From Chloroflexota bacterium (lineage in GTDB: Bacteria; Chloroflexota; Dehalococcoidia; SHYD01): 39,352 nucleotides of DNA. The first letter of the stretch is position 1; every line of letters starts with the position of its first letter. A program made the position numbers and the translations under genes. The stretch is from contig JACPQN010000051.1 in the NCBI GenBank assembly GCA_016190485.1, positions 1 through 39,352 of the forward strand, in the 5' to 3' direction. Under the pieces are notes generated by a model. The model worked only from the letters and a program-made list of their open reading frames with translations. It had not been told where the DNA came from and ran no database searches. Positions 7,738-15,379 of this stretch are shown here, one piece after another.

Positions 7738-8646
7738 ATGGCCACGAACCGAAACGACGCGGCTGCGGTGCTGGCGGGCCTCTCCCGGGCTCACCGTGGG
7801 CCGGCGCTCTTCAGGCAGGTATGGCGTTTTGCCCGCCAGAAGCCGCTGGGAGCCGTCGCGGGGCTGATCATCATCGCGATCGTCTTCACCGCGGTCTTCG
7901 CGGAGGTGCTGGCGCCCCACGACCCGAACCTGGTCTACGGCGGCCAGCGGCTGGTGGCTCCCGGAGGCGACTTCCCGCTGGGCACCGACCAGGTGGGGCG
8001 GGACGTGCTGAGCCGGCTGATCTTCGGGGCGCGCATCTCCCTGTGGGTGGGCCTGGTGGCGGTGAGCATCGGTACGGGCATGGGGTCCCTGGTAGGGATT
8101 ACCACGGCCTACTTCGGTGGCAGGGTGGATGTGGTGGTGCAGCGCTTCATGGACATGCTCATGGCCTTCCCGGCGCTCATCCTGGCCCTGACCATGGTGG
8201 CGGCCCTGGGATCCGGGCTTACCCAGGTGATGGTGGCCATCGGTATCGTCATCACCCCGGGCGTGTCCCGCATTATCCGAGGCGCGGCGCTCTCGGTGAA
8301 GTCCAACCAGTACATTGAGGCGGCCCAGGCCATGGGCGCCAGCAACGGGCGCATCCTGCTGTCGCACATCCTGCCCAACGTCACGGCGCCCATCATCGTC
8401 ATCGCGACGGTGGGGCTGGGTGGCGCCATCATCACCGAGGCATCGCTCAGCTTCCTGGGGCTGGGGGCGCCGCCGCCCACGGCCTCCTGGGGCGGGATGG
8501 TGGCCAGCAACCGCCAGTTCATGGTAGTGGCGCCCTGGGTGGTCTTCTTCCCCGGCATCGCCATCAGCCTCGCGGTCATGGGCTTTAACCTGCTGGGTGA
8601 CGCCTTGCGGGACGTGTGGGATCCCCGCCTCCGGGGCAGCCGGTAG
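7738..8646 (+). CDS. ABC transporter permease, DppC/OppC type
   Basis: A 302-residue partner permease. It has the OppC N-terminal domain with one membrane segment, then LAPHDPNLV and LGTDQVGRDVLSRLIFGARI, which are diagnostic of DppC. The EAA loop is QAMGASNGRILLSHILPN (about residue 200), followed by EASLSFLGLGAPPPTASWG and DVWDPRLRG at the end. It would form a heterodimeric channel with the upstream DppB-like protein. The two ATPase genes (dppD/dppF) that usually follow are missing; decayed restriction-modification sequence follows instead. The ATPases must be encoded elsewhere, or the operon has been truncated by the insertion of that cassette. Confidence 0.95.
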   Translation: MATNRNDAAAVLAGLSRAHRGPALFRQVWRFARQKPLGAVAGLIIIAIVFTAVFAEVLAPHDPNLVYGGQRLVAPGGDFPLGTDQVGRDVLSRLIFGARISLWVGLVAVSIGTGMGSLVGITTAYFGGRVDVVVQRFMDMLMAFPALILALTMVAALGSGLTQVMVAIGIVITPGVSRIIRGAALSVKSNQYIEAAQAMGASNGRILLSHILPNVTAPIIVIATVGLGGAIITEASLSFLGLGAPPPTASWGGMVASNRQFMVVAPWVVFFPGIAISLAVMGFNLLGDALRDVWDPRLRGSR

Positions 8647-8675
8647 AACGAGATCCCCTTGCAGGGGGGTCGGGG

Positions 8676-8699
8676 GTGTTACTAAACACTCTCTTCTTA
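8676..8699 (+). terminator. weak candidate terminator after the permease operon
   Basis: A 5-bp stem GTGTT/AACAC with a 4-base loop is followed by TCTCTTCTT. A second small stem (CCCC/GGGG) lies just before it. The stem is short, so the call is tentative. Confidence 0.3.
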
Positions 8700-8936
8700 G
8701 ATGCTCGTTGACTCCATCCAATGCCCCGATCTTGTTGGGAACCGTGGCTTCTTTTTCGGAAACCTTTTGAGGGTACGTTGGCTTGTAATCTTGGGCGTTG
8801 GGCGACAGGTGGTTTAAAAAGAGTGAGCTACATGACCCCCTTTTGCGATGTCATTCAAAGTGCACGTACGCCTAGAAAAGAACGAGAGCTAGCACAACAT
8901 CCGTCACTTAAGCCCCAGGTCTTCCTGAGGCAACTA

Positions 8937-9541
8937 GTACTTACCTATTTAAGTTAGCGTAATGATGCTTGAGGCCAGTCGGATTTACCATGGCCTTGGT
9001 CCACTCAAACGGGACGGGGTGCTCATCGGCCTTCTGCGTAAACTGCGGGTCGGTACTAATGCACTAACTCCGTCGGCGCTGCAGCTGAATGCCGCGCTCC
9101 CGCAGCACCTTCCAGACCTGGTCGGGCGTGACATCCCCCAGGGCCCGCGCCACCAAGCTCCCCGTCCAGGTACTGAAGCCCGACGGCGGTGGCTCGTCCA
9201 ACTGCGCCAGGATGCGGCGGATGGTGTCCGCCCCATACACCGGCGGTTTGCCCGACCTGGGCTCATCGCGCAGCCCAGCCAACCGACCGCGGGCGAATCG
9301 CCGACGCCACTTACTCACCGTGGCCGGCCGCAGCGCCAACCGCGAGGCGATCTCCTTGGTCGCGCTTCCCGCCGCCGCTGCCAGGACGATGCGGGCTCGC
9401 AAGGCCATGCGCTGCTCCGTGGTCCCTTGCCGGGTCCACGCCGTCAATTGGGTATGTTCCTCATCGGTCAACGTAATTGCCGTCGCCACTCCAGCCATGG
9501 CCGGAGCATACAACCTAACGTCTACTTTGTCAAGTAAGTAC
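8937..9541 (-). mobile_element. non-autonomous IS630-family element (internal deletion derivative)
   Basis: A 605-bp element flanked by a TA duplication (8935-8936 and 9542-9543), the target signature of IS630/Tc1-mariner transposons. Its terminal inverted repeats start GTACTTAC at both ends and continue imperfectly for about 25 bases. It carries only the start and the extreme end of a transposase gene. It interrupts a DNA methyltransferase remnant, and the pre-insertion sequence can be read directly. Its GTACTTACTT end is shared with the 85-bp element at 25036-25120. Confidence 0.88.
8941..9513 (-). pseudogene. IS630-family transposase, catalytic core deleted and amber codon
   Basis: The first 149 codons encode an intact N-terminal HTH region: ARIVLAAAAGSATKEIASRL, ATVSKWRRRFARGRLAGLRD and LRERGIQLQRRRS. 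The next codon is TAG, and reading on in the same frame gives CISTDPQFTQKADE. IS630 transposases usually have a tryptophan at this place (RRRSWCISTDP), so TGG has probably become TAG. After KADE the frame jumps to HPVPFEWTKA, which resembles the conserved C-terminal tail. The whole DDE domain is therefore missing through an in-frame deletion. The product cannot transpose anything but could still bind the element's ends. Confidence 0.85.
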
Positions 9542-9725
9542 TAGTGCATGCAGCGTTACCTCTTGGTGAAGGCGTAATTCTAGACCCATTTGCAGGAAGC
9601 GGCTCCACCCTTGCGGCTTGTGAATCGCTGGAGTATCGGGGCGTAGGAATAGAGATCGACAAAGAATACGCAGAGTTAGCGCGTCGCGCTATCCCGGCAC
9701 TTGCCGCTCTTAAAGTGGCTGAGTA

Positions 9726-10390
9726 TCAAGTATTCCTGGTCGATCTTCCCGACGTGGGGTACGTTGGATCAAGATAAATCGGATCCCGAACCAACTTCTC
9801 TAAACCGGTTTTCACAATCGAGGCAGTTGGGGTTCTTCTCGAACCGGCTCTCCGACCGCTGAAGCTCCAATCTTCTTGAGACAGCTGCGCAACGAGAACC
9901 GCTCGAATGTGGTTGGCTCTGTCTCCTCAACGCTGGTTTTGTTTTGGATCACTCTATACTGAAAGATCATAAGCCACCCGCTTTCCACATTATGGCCTTG
10001 CCACCCACTTTGGTTGCGAGAAGCCTTGACTTCAACGCCCTCTTGTCCAGAAAGTACAGCATCCCACGGGTACATCCCCCTACGTACAAGATCGGGCCGA
10101 CCGTTATGCCATTGATTCTTGATGATAGTGGCACTGTGCTTGGACAAGCTTTGTACAACCATCTCACTAATCACGCCGCTCAAAGTTGCAGCAGACAGTG
10201 TCTCTTCCAGGCGATCCCAACCATTTCCAGTAAGGAAGGTGTTGACGTTGGATAGAAAGTCGTAGAGATCTTCGAGGGCTGCGCGGACTTCCGCCACCGC
10301 GCAGTCCGTAAGGAAGTTGAGCTTGGAAGTTAAAGCCGCGAGGATGGAGATTCGGGCGTTGAAGATAGATTTGCTCTCCCATCGCTGCAC
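9726..10390 (-). pseudogene. type II restriction endonuclease-like gene with a frameshift
   Basis: From the GTG at 10390 the frame encodes a mostly helical N-terminus, then NGRPDLVRRGMYPWDAVLSG and EGVEVKASRNQSGWQGHN. This D...(E-x-K) arrangement fits a PD-(D/E)XK nuclease and is typical of type II restriction enzymes. Without correction the frame ends at 9812 with an arginine/leucine-rich tail. Shifting by one base near 9896-9906 gives a much better continuation, VLVAQLSQEDWSFSGRRAGS then RRTPTASIVKTGLEKLVRDP, ending with TGA at 9726. The convergent methyltransferase remnant overlaps this end. A sequencing error is an alternative to true decay. Specificity is unknown. Confidence 0.7.
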
Positions 10391-10411
10391 ATTATACAGT
10401 GGCTAGTACAC

Positions 10412-10440
10412 TTGTACTCCCGATTTGAGGACAATACAAT
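10412..10440 (+). promoter_or_regulatory. promoter for glcDEF
   Basis: TTGTAC (10412-10417), exactly 17 bases, then TACAAT (10435-10440). The predicted start of transcription is about ten bases before the glcD start codon, so the leader is very short and no Shine-Dalgarno is visible. Confidence 0.6.
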
Positions 10441-10458
10441 CTATGCGATAAAGTTGTG

Positions 10459-11901
10459 ATGCTAGAAGACCTGGTTGCCTGCCTGCAAGACATCGTCGGG
10501 CCGGAGTACGTCCTCCACCTGCCCGAGGACCTGCTGGTCTTCGAGTACGATGGCTCCATCGACCGGGGCCTGCCCGCGGCCGTGGTGCTCCCCCGCACCA
10601 CGGAGGAGGTGGCCGCGGTGGTGCGCCTGGCCCGGGAGGCCGGGCAGCCCTTGGTGCCCCGGGGCGCGGGCACTGGCCTCAGCGGAGGCGCCATCCCCCT
10701 GGCCCGGGGGATCATCGTCGCCCTGACCCGCATGCGGGAGATCCTGGAGATCGACCCGGAGAACCGCCTGGCGGTGGTGGAGCCCGGTGTCGTCAACCTG
10801 GACATCTCCAGGGCGGCTGCGGCCCACGGCCTCTTCTACGCGCCTGATCCCTCCAGCCAGCGGGCCTGCACCATCGGCGGCAATGTGGCCGAGAACTCCG
10901 GCGGCCCGCACTGCCTGGCCTACGGGGTTACCACTAACCACGTCCTCGCGCTGGAGGTGGTGCTGCCCACGGGCGAGGTGGTCTGGCTGGGGGACCGCAC
11001 CGGCGAGGCGCCCGGCTACGACCTGCGGGGCGTCTTCATCGGCTCCGAAGGGACCCTGGGCATCGCCACCCGGATCGTGGTGCGGCTGCTGCCCAGGCCC
11101 GAGGCCACCCGTACCATGCTGGCCATCTACGATCGCATCGAGGATGCCGGTGCCACGGTCTCGGACATCATCGGCCGCGGCGTCATCCCCGCGGCGGTGG
11201 AGATGCTGGACCGGCTGACCATCCAGGCGGTGGAGCCGGCCGTCCACGCGGGCTATCCTGACGATGCGGGCGCGGTGCTGCTGATCGAGGTGGAGGGTCT
11301 GCGGGAGCAGGCGGCGGAGCAGGGAGAGACGGTGGTGGCCCTGTGCCAGGCCCACGGCGCCCGGGAGGTGCGTACCGCGGAGGCCGAGGAGGAGCGGGAG
11401 CGCCTGTGGGCGGGGCGCAAGGGCGCGCTGGGGGCCCTGGGCCGCCTGGCCCCCAACTACTACATCCTGGATGGCGTGGTGCCCCGCTCCAAGCTGCCCC
11501 AGGTGCTCCAGCAGGTGACGGCCGTGGGGGAGAAGTACGGCTTCCCCATCGCCAACGTCTTTCACGCGGGGGATGGCAACCTCCACCCCAACATCCTCTT
11601 CGACGAACGCGCGCCCGGGGCCATCCAGCGGGTGCTGGAGGCGGGCGCGGAGATCATGCGCATCTGCGTGGACGCGGGCGGCGCGCTCTCGGGCGAGCAC
11701 GGCATCGGCATCGAGAAGCAGGACTTCATGGCCTGGGTCTTCTCCCCGGAGGACCTGGCGGCCATGGCCCGGCTGCGCCCCGCCTTCGGGGCCGACGACG
11801 CCTTCAACCCCGGCAAGGTCTTCCCTGGCGCCCGGGCCGCCGCCGGCGAGATACCCCAGGCCATTGCCCAGCGGGCGGTGGCCATGGGTGCGTATATTTA
11901 G
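10459..11901 (+). CDS. glcD: glycolate oxidase subunit GlcD / FAD-linked 2-hydroxyacid dehydrogenase
   Basis: A 480-residue flavoprotein of the FAD_binding_4 / FAD-oxidase_C superfamily, oxidising glycolate or a similar 2-hydroxy acid (D-lactate is possible) to the 2-oxo acid. The FAD-binding half shows PRGAGTGLSGGAIPLARG near residue 70 and ACTIGGNVAENSGGPHCLAY near residue 138. The C-terminal half has FHAGDGNLHPNILFD and the final GGALSGEHGIGIEK motif. Length and order fit GlcD. GTG at 10456 and ATG at 10459 are adjacent candidate starts; neither has a clear ribosome binding site. It is the first gene of a complete glcD-E-F set, which forms the membrane-associated oxidase complex. Confidence 0.93.
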   Translation: MLEDLVACLQDIVGPEYVLHLPEDLLVFEYDGSIDRGLPAAVVLPRTTEEVAAVVRLAREAGQPLVPRGAGTGLSGGAIPLARGIIVALTRMREILEIDPENRLAVVEPGVVNLDISRAAAAHGLFYAPDPSSQRACTIGGNVAENSGGPHCLAYGVTTNHVLALEVVLPTGEVVWLGDRTGEAPGYDLRGVFIGSEGTLGIATRIVVRLLPRPEATRTMLAIYDRIEDAGATVSDIIGRGVIPAAVEMLDRLTIQAVEPAVHAGYPDDAGAVLLIEVEGLREQAAEQGETVVALCQAHGAREVRTAEAEEERERLWAGRKGALGALGRLAPNYYILDGVVPRSKLPQVLQQVTAVGEKYGFPIANVFHAGDGNLHPNILFDERAPGAIQRVLEAGAEIMRICVDAGGALSGEHGIGIEKQDFMAWVFSPEDLAAMARLRPAFGADDAFNPGKVFPGARAAAGEIPQAIAQRAVAMGAYI

Positions 11902-11918
11902 ACATCGCCCTGCCCTCC

Positions 11919-13181
11919 TTGAAAGCCTACGAGATCAACGGCGTCCTGGCACAGGAAACCTGTCATCCCGCCACACCCCAGGCGCTGGCCGGGATGCTGG
12001 CTGACGCCGCGGCCAGGGGGCAGGCCGTCGTGCCCTGGGGCGGCGGCACCCAGATGGGCCTGGGCTACCCGCCCCGTGCGGCAGACCTGGTAGTGGCCAC
12101 CGGCAGTCTCAACCGGCTGCTGGAGCACTCTCCCGCCGACCTGACAGCCACGGTGGAGGCCGGCATGACCCTGGCCGAGCTGCAGCGGGCGCTGGCGCCC
12201 CACGGCCAGCGGGTGGCCCTGGAGGCCCCGCTGCCGGAGCGGGCCACCCTCGGCGGCATTCTGGCGGTGGCGGGCGCCGGCCCACGCCGGCTGGGCTTCG
12301 GGCGGCCGCGGGACCAGGTCCTGGGCATCCGGGTCGCTCATCCCGACGGCACGCTGACCAGGGCCGGCGGCAAGGTGGTGAAGAACGTCACCGGCTACGA
12401 CCTGACCCGGCTCTACATCGGCTCCCTGGGCTCCCTGGGGGTCATCGTGGAGGCCAGCTTCCGGCTGGCGCCCCTGCCGCAGGCCACCATCACCCTCCTG
12501 CTCCCGGCCCCGGAGGCGGGGGAGGCCCTGGCCCTGGTGCGGCGCCTCCAGGCGTCCCTCGTGCAGCCCCAGGCCCTCGATCTGGTGAGCCCCTCGGCGA
12601 CGCGTCTGCTGGGCCAGGGGGCAGAGGGCTGGCTGGTGGCCCTAGAGCTGGCCGGCAGCAGCGCAGCGGTAGAGCGGCAGGCGCGGGAGGCCGAGGCGTT
12701 GGCGGACGAACTGGGGCGACCGCTCCTGCGCCAGGAAGGGCAGGTGGGCGAGGAGTTCTGGGCCGGGGTGCGGGACTTCGGCTTCGGCAATGCCGAGCCA
12801 TGGCTCACCGTGCGGTCGGCAGCGCCGCCCGCTCAGCTCGGTACGCTCCTGGAGGCGACGCAGGAGGCAGTCACTGCCTGCGGTATCCCCGAACCGGCCC
12901 TCATGGCCCGGGCGGGGAACGGCCTGCTGTACGCCTTCTGGCTGCCCAAAGACCTCTCCGCCGCCGCGCCCGCGAGCTGGTCGGAGCTAGTAGGGCGGGT
13001 GCGGGCGGCCGCGACCAGCCTGGGCGGCTCCACGGTAGTGGAGGTCTGCCCCCCGGCGCTGAAGCAGGCGTTAGACCTCTGGGGGCCGGCGCCCGCCGCG
13101 GTGGCCATCATGCGGCGGCTCAAGGAGCAGTTCGACCCCAAGGGCGTCCTGAACCCCGGCCGCTATCTGGGCGGCCTCTAG
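11919..13181 (+). CDS. glcE: glycolate oxidase subunit GlcE (FAD-binding)
   Basis: A roughly 420-residue second FAD_binding_4 protein, the GlcE subunit. Motifs include VVPWGGGTQMGLGYPPRA near the N-terminus, EAPLPERATLGGILAVAGAG, and GGKVVKNVTGYDLTRLYIGS. The C-terminus FDPKGVLNPGRYLGGL is typical. No ATG or GTG exists in this frame near the expected N-terminus. TTG at 11919 places MKAYEINGV where GlcE proteins normally begin, and it lies 17 bases after the glcD stop, so translation is probably coupled. It has no own promoter. The start is the only uncertain point; the next ATG, near 11994, would remove the first strand. Confidence 0.88.
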   Translation: MKAYEINGVLAQETCHPATPQALAGMLADAAARGQAVVPWGGGTQMGLGYPPRAADLVVATGSLNRLLEHSPADLTATVEAGMTLAELQRALAPHGQRVALEAPLPERATLGGILAVAGAGPRRLGFGRPRDQVLGIRVAHPDGTLTRAGGKVVKNVTGYDLTRLYIGSLGSLGVIVEASFRLAPLPQATITLLLPAPEAGEALALVRRLQASLVQPQALDLVSPSATRLLGQGAEGWLVALELAGSSAAVERQAREAEALADELGRPLLRQEGQVGEEFWAGVRDFGFGNAEPWLTVRSAAPPAQLGTLLEATQEAVTACGIPEPALMARAGNGLLYAFWLPKDLSAAAPASWSELVGRVRAAATSLGGSTVVEVCPPALKQALDLWGPAPAAVAIMRRLKEQFDPKGVLNPGRYLGGL

Positions 13182-13193
13182 CGGCGCCGGTCC

Positions 13194-14489
13194 ATGCCTG
13201 TGGAACTCGGCCCCCGGTTGGACGACCTCTCCCGCTGTGTGCACTGCGGGCTGTGCCTCCAGAGCTGCCCCACCTATGTCGAGACGGGCCTGGAGACCGA
13301 GTCGCCCCGGGGCCGTCTCTACCTCATGCGGGCCCGGGCCGAGGGCCGCATCCGGGCGACCCCCTCCTTCCTGCAGCACATGGAGCTGTGCCTAGTGTGC
13401 CGCAACTGCGAGGCGGTGTGCCCCTCCGGCGTGCCCTACGGCCGCATCATGGAGGCGGAGCGGGCGCAGCTACTGGCTCAGAAGCGAGGAGTTCCCTGGC
13501 AGCGGGGGCTCCGGCTGCTGGTCTTTCGCGGGCTGCTGCCCCATCCGGGACGCCTCCGCCTGCTGGCGGGGTTGCTGCGTCTCTACCAGCGCTCTGGGCT
13601 GCAGCGGCTGGTGCGCCGCTCCGGCCTGCTGCGCCTGCTGCCCCGCGCCGTGGTCCAGATGGAGTCGCTGCTGCCGCCCGCCGCTGGCGGGTTCTTGGTA
13701 GCGCCCAGAGGCGTCCAGCCGTTCCCCGAAACTGCGCTGACCACGGTCGCACTGCTCTCCGGCTGCGTGATGCCCTACCTCTACCCAGAGGTGCACGAGG
13801 CGACGCTCCGAGTCCTGGCCCGTAACGGCTACAGGGTGGAAGTCTCTCCTGGCCAAGGGTGCTGCGGCGCGCTCCACCTCCACAGTGGCGAACGGGAGGA
13901 GGCCCGCCGTCTGGCACGCCGGAACATCGACGCGTTCCTGGTCGCGGAGCCCGGCGCCATCGTGACCAATGCGGCGGGCTGCGGCGCATCCATGAAGGAG
14001 TACACCGGGCTGCTTCAGGATGATCCGGCCTACGCCGACAAGGCCCGGCGCTTCAGCAGCCTGGTACGGGACATCACGGAGCTGCTGGCGATGCAGCCGC
14101 TTCAGGGGCGGCTGGGACCGCTGCCCATACGGGTGACCTATCAGGACTCCTGCCACCTGGCCCATGCCCAGAGGATCAGGCAGGCGCCGCGGGAGCTGCT
14201 GCGGGCGGTGCCCGGGCTGGAGTTGGTGGAGATGCGCACGCCCGACGCCTGCTGCGGCAGTGCGGGGGTGTACAACATCACCCAGCGGGAGATGGCGCAG
14301 CGGCTGCTGGTGGGCAAGATGCAGGAGGTTGCCGCCGCCCGGGCGGAGGTGGTGGTCACGGCCAATCCGGGCTGCATGCTGCAGCTTGCCGCGGGCCTGC
14401 GCCAGGCCGGCCTGCCGGGGCGAGTGGCCCACGTAGTGGAGGTGCTAGACTGGGCCTATGGGGCGGCAGAGGCCAGGCCAGCCGGGTGA
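13194..14489 (+). CDS. glcF: glycolate oxidase iron-sulfur subunit GlcF
   Basis: A 431-residue electron-transfer subunit. Two ferredoxin-type clusters are seen, CVHCGLCLQSCP at residue 15 and CLVCRNCEAVCP at about 66, each binding a 4Fe-4S centre. Two CCG (cysteine-rich, DUF224) domains follow: GQGCCGALHLHSGE with NAAGCGASMKEY, then YQDSCHLAHAQR, DACCGSAGVYN and NPGCMLQLAAG. This is the complete GlcF layout that passes electrons from the flavin subunits to the quinone pool. It starts 12 bases after glcE. A hairpin with a minus-strand T-run follows the stop, before the convergent tRNA gene. Confidence 0.95.
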   Translation: MPVELGPRLDDLSRCVHCGLCLQSCPTYVETGLETESPRGRLYLMRARAEGRIRATPSFLQHMELCLVCRNCEAVCPSGVPYGRIMEAERAQLLAQKRGVPWQRGLRLLVFRGLLPHPGRLRLLAGLLRLYQRSGLQRLVRRSGLLRLLPRAVVQMESLLPPAAGGFLVAPRGVQPFPETALTTVALLSGCVMPYLYPEVHEATLRVLARNGYRVEVSPGQGCCGALHLHSGEREEARRLARRNIDAFLVAEPGAIVTNAAGCGASMKEYTGLLQDDPAYADKARRFSSLVRDITELLAMQPLQGRLGPLPIRVTYQDSCHLAHAQRIRQAPRELLRAVPGLELVEMRTPDACCGSAGVYNITQREMAQRLLVGKMQEVAAARAEVVVTANPGCMLQLAAGLRQAGLPGRVAHVVEVLDWAYGAAEARPAG

Positions 14490-14494
14490 TCATG

Positions 14495-14523
14495 AAAAAG
14501 AGAACCCTCAGCCTCGCTGAGGG
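14495..14523 (-). terminator. terminator of the tRNA-Glu transcript
   Basis: An 8-bp stem CCCTCAGC/GCTGAGGG with a 3-base loop is followed on the minus strand by TTCTCTTTTT. It lies 15 bases past the 3' end of the tRNA. On the plus strand the stem has no T-run, but it may still mark the end of glcDEF. Confidence 0.85.
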
Positions 14524-14537
14524 CCGTGCCGGCTGGT

Positions 14538-14614
14538 TGGTAGCGCATACCGGATTCGAACCGGTGATCTCCTCCTTGAGAGGGAGGTGTCCTGGGCCGC
14601 TAGACGAATGCGCC
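14538..14614 (-). tRNA. tRNA-Glu, anticodon CUC, CCA encoded
   Basis: The minus strand folds into a complete cloverleaf. The acceptor arm GGCGCAT pairs with ATGCGCT (first pair G-U). The D arm is GTCT/GGAC. The anticodon stem CCTCC/GGAGG holds loop CTCTCAA, giving anticodon CUC. The T arm is ACCGG/CCGGT with TTCGAAT. The discriminator A is followed by an encoded CCA. It sits 42 bases downstream of the response-regulator gene on the same strand; whether it has its own promoter is unclear. Confidence 0.95.
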
Positions 14615-14656
14615 TCACCGGCGCCGCCCCACGGAACGCGGCGCAACACCACCATG

Positions 14657-15379
14657 TTATCCTAACTGGCCGCTCCTGTCATCCATGTCCGCCAGGCCTT
14701 GGCGCACGGCGAAGAGGGCTGCCTGTGTCCGGTCCCTCAGTCCCGTCTTTGCCAGGATTGAGGAGATGTAGTTTTTCACCGTTCCCTCCGCCAGGGAGAG
14801 CTGCTCGGCAATCTCCCGGTTGGTGGCGCCCGTGGCCAGCAACTTCAGCACCTCCAGCTCTCGCTCGGCCAGGGGCTCGCGCGGGCGCGTCGCATCGCTC
14901 TGGGGCCCGCCGGCGGACGCGCGGCGCACGCGACTGATGATTTTGCGGGCGACGCTGGGTTGAAGCGGCGACTCGCCTCGGCTCGCGACTCGGACGGCGT
15001 TGGCCAAAGCGTCTGAGCCGATGTCCTTCAGCAGATAGCCCGAGGCACCGGCCGCGATGGACTGAAAAACCAGTTCGTCATCGTCGAAAGTGGTAAGCAC
15101 CAGCACCTGAATTTCTGGCCAGCGAGCGGCAATCAGGCGCGTGGCAGCCACGCCATCTCGCCGAGGCATGCGCAGGTCCATGAGCACTACCTGCGGGCGC
15201 AGCCGCTCTACCAGGGCTTCGGCCTCGACGCCATCGCCAGCCTCTCCGACTACCCTCAGGTCGGGATGGAGCTCTAGCAACGTGCGCAGGCCCTCCCGCA
15301 GAAGGCGCTGGTCGTCCACCAGGAGCACCCTGATGGGCGCTCGCGCTCCCCGTTCCAAAGCTGGATCAGTCACGGGCAT
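14657..15379 (-). CDS. NarL/FixJ-family response regulator
   Basis: A 240-residue two-domain regulator. The receiver domain (residues about 16-130) has the acidic pair LLVDDQ, the phosphoacceptor D68 in VVLMDLRMPRRDG, the conserved threonine in VLTTFDDDE and the lysine in GYLLKD. The C-terminal LuxR-type HTH (about 170-235) has ELEVLKLLATGATNREIAEQ and AEGTVKNYISSILAKTGLRD. Its ATG at 15379 lies 14 bases inside the end of the histidine kinase gene, so the pair is translationally coupled. Targets are not known; the P460/cupredoxin lipoprotein gene upstream on the same strand is a candidate. Confidence 0.96.
   Translation of the reverse strand: MPVTDPALERGARAPIRVLLVDDQRLLREGLRTLLELHPDLRVVGEAGDGVEAEALVERLRPQVVLMDLRMPRRDGVAATRLIAARWPEIQVLVLTTFDDDELVFQSIAAGASGYLLKDIGSDALANAVRVASRGESPLQPSVARKIISRVRRASAGGPQSDATRPREPLAERELEVLKLLATGATNREIAEQLSLAEGTVKNYISSILAKTGLRDRTQAALFAVRQGLADMDDRSGQLG

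Larger units (their letters stand above)
8712..9777 (+). pseudogene. DNA methyltransferase remnant (beta-class N4/N6 type), split by IS630-type insertion
   Basis: Two coding pieces lie in the same frame on either side of the element at 8937-9541. The left piece (8712-8936) carries WEPWLLFRKPFEG, TGGLKRVS and ERELAQHPSLKPQVFLRQLV. The right piece (from 9544) carries HAALPLGEGVILDPFAGSGS and GVGIEIDKEYAELARRAI. Removing the element and one TA restores RQLV-HAALPLGEG without any lost or gained base. The DPFAGSGST SAM-binding motif at the C-terminal end fits beta-class amino-methyltransferases. The N-terminal half with the (S/D)PPY catalytic motif is absent and an in-frame TGA precedes the left piece, so the gene was already 5'-truncated. 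Its end overlaps the convergent endonuclease reading frame by about 50 bases. Confidence 0.85.

Noticed and set aside
8721-8957. A separate 78-codon gene
   Set aside because: Its C-terminal codons run into the IS630-type element, and the rest is the left half of the broken methyltransferase.
10403-10419. CTAGTACACTTGTACT as a solitary IS630-type end
   Set aside because: Only the first six bases match the element ends and no partner end or TA-flanked unit is found; it is better explained as promoter sequence.
12833-13141. Small minus-strand frames inside glcE/glcF
   Set aside because: No ribosome binding sites or family motifs; shadows of GC-rich coding sequence.
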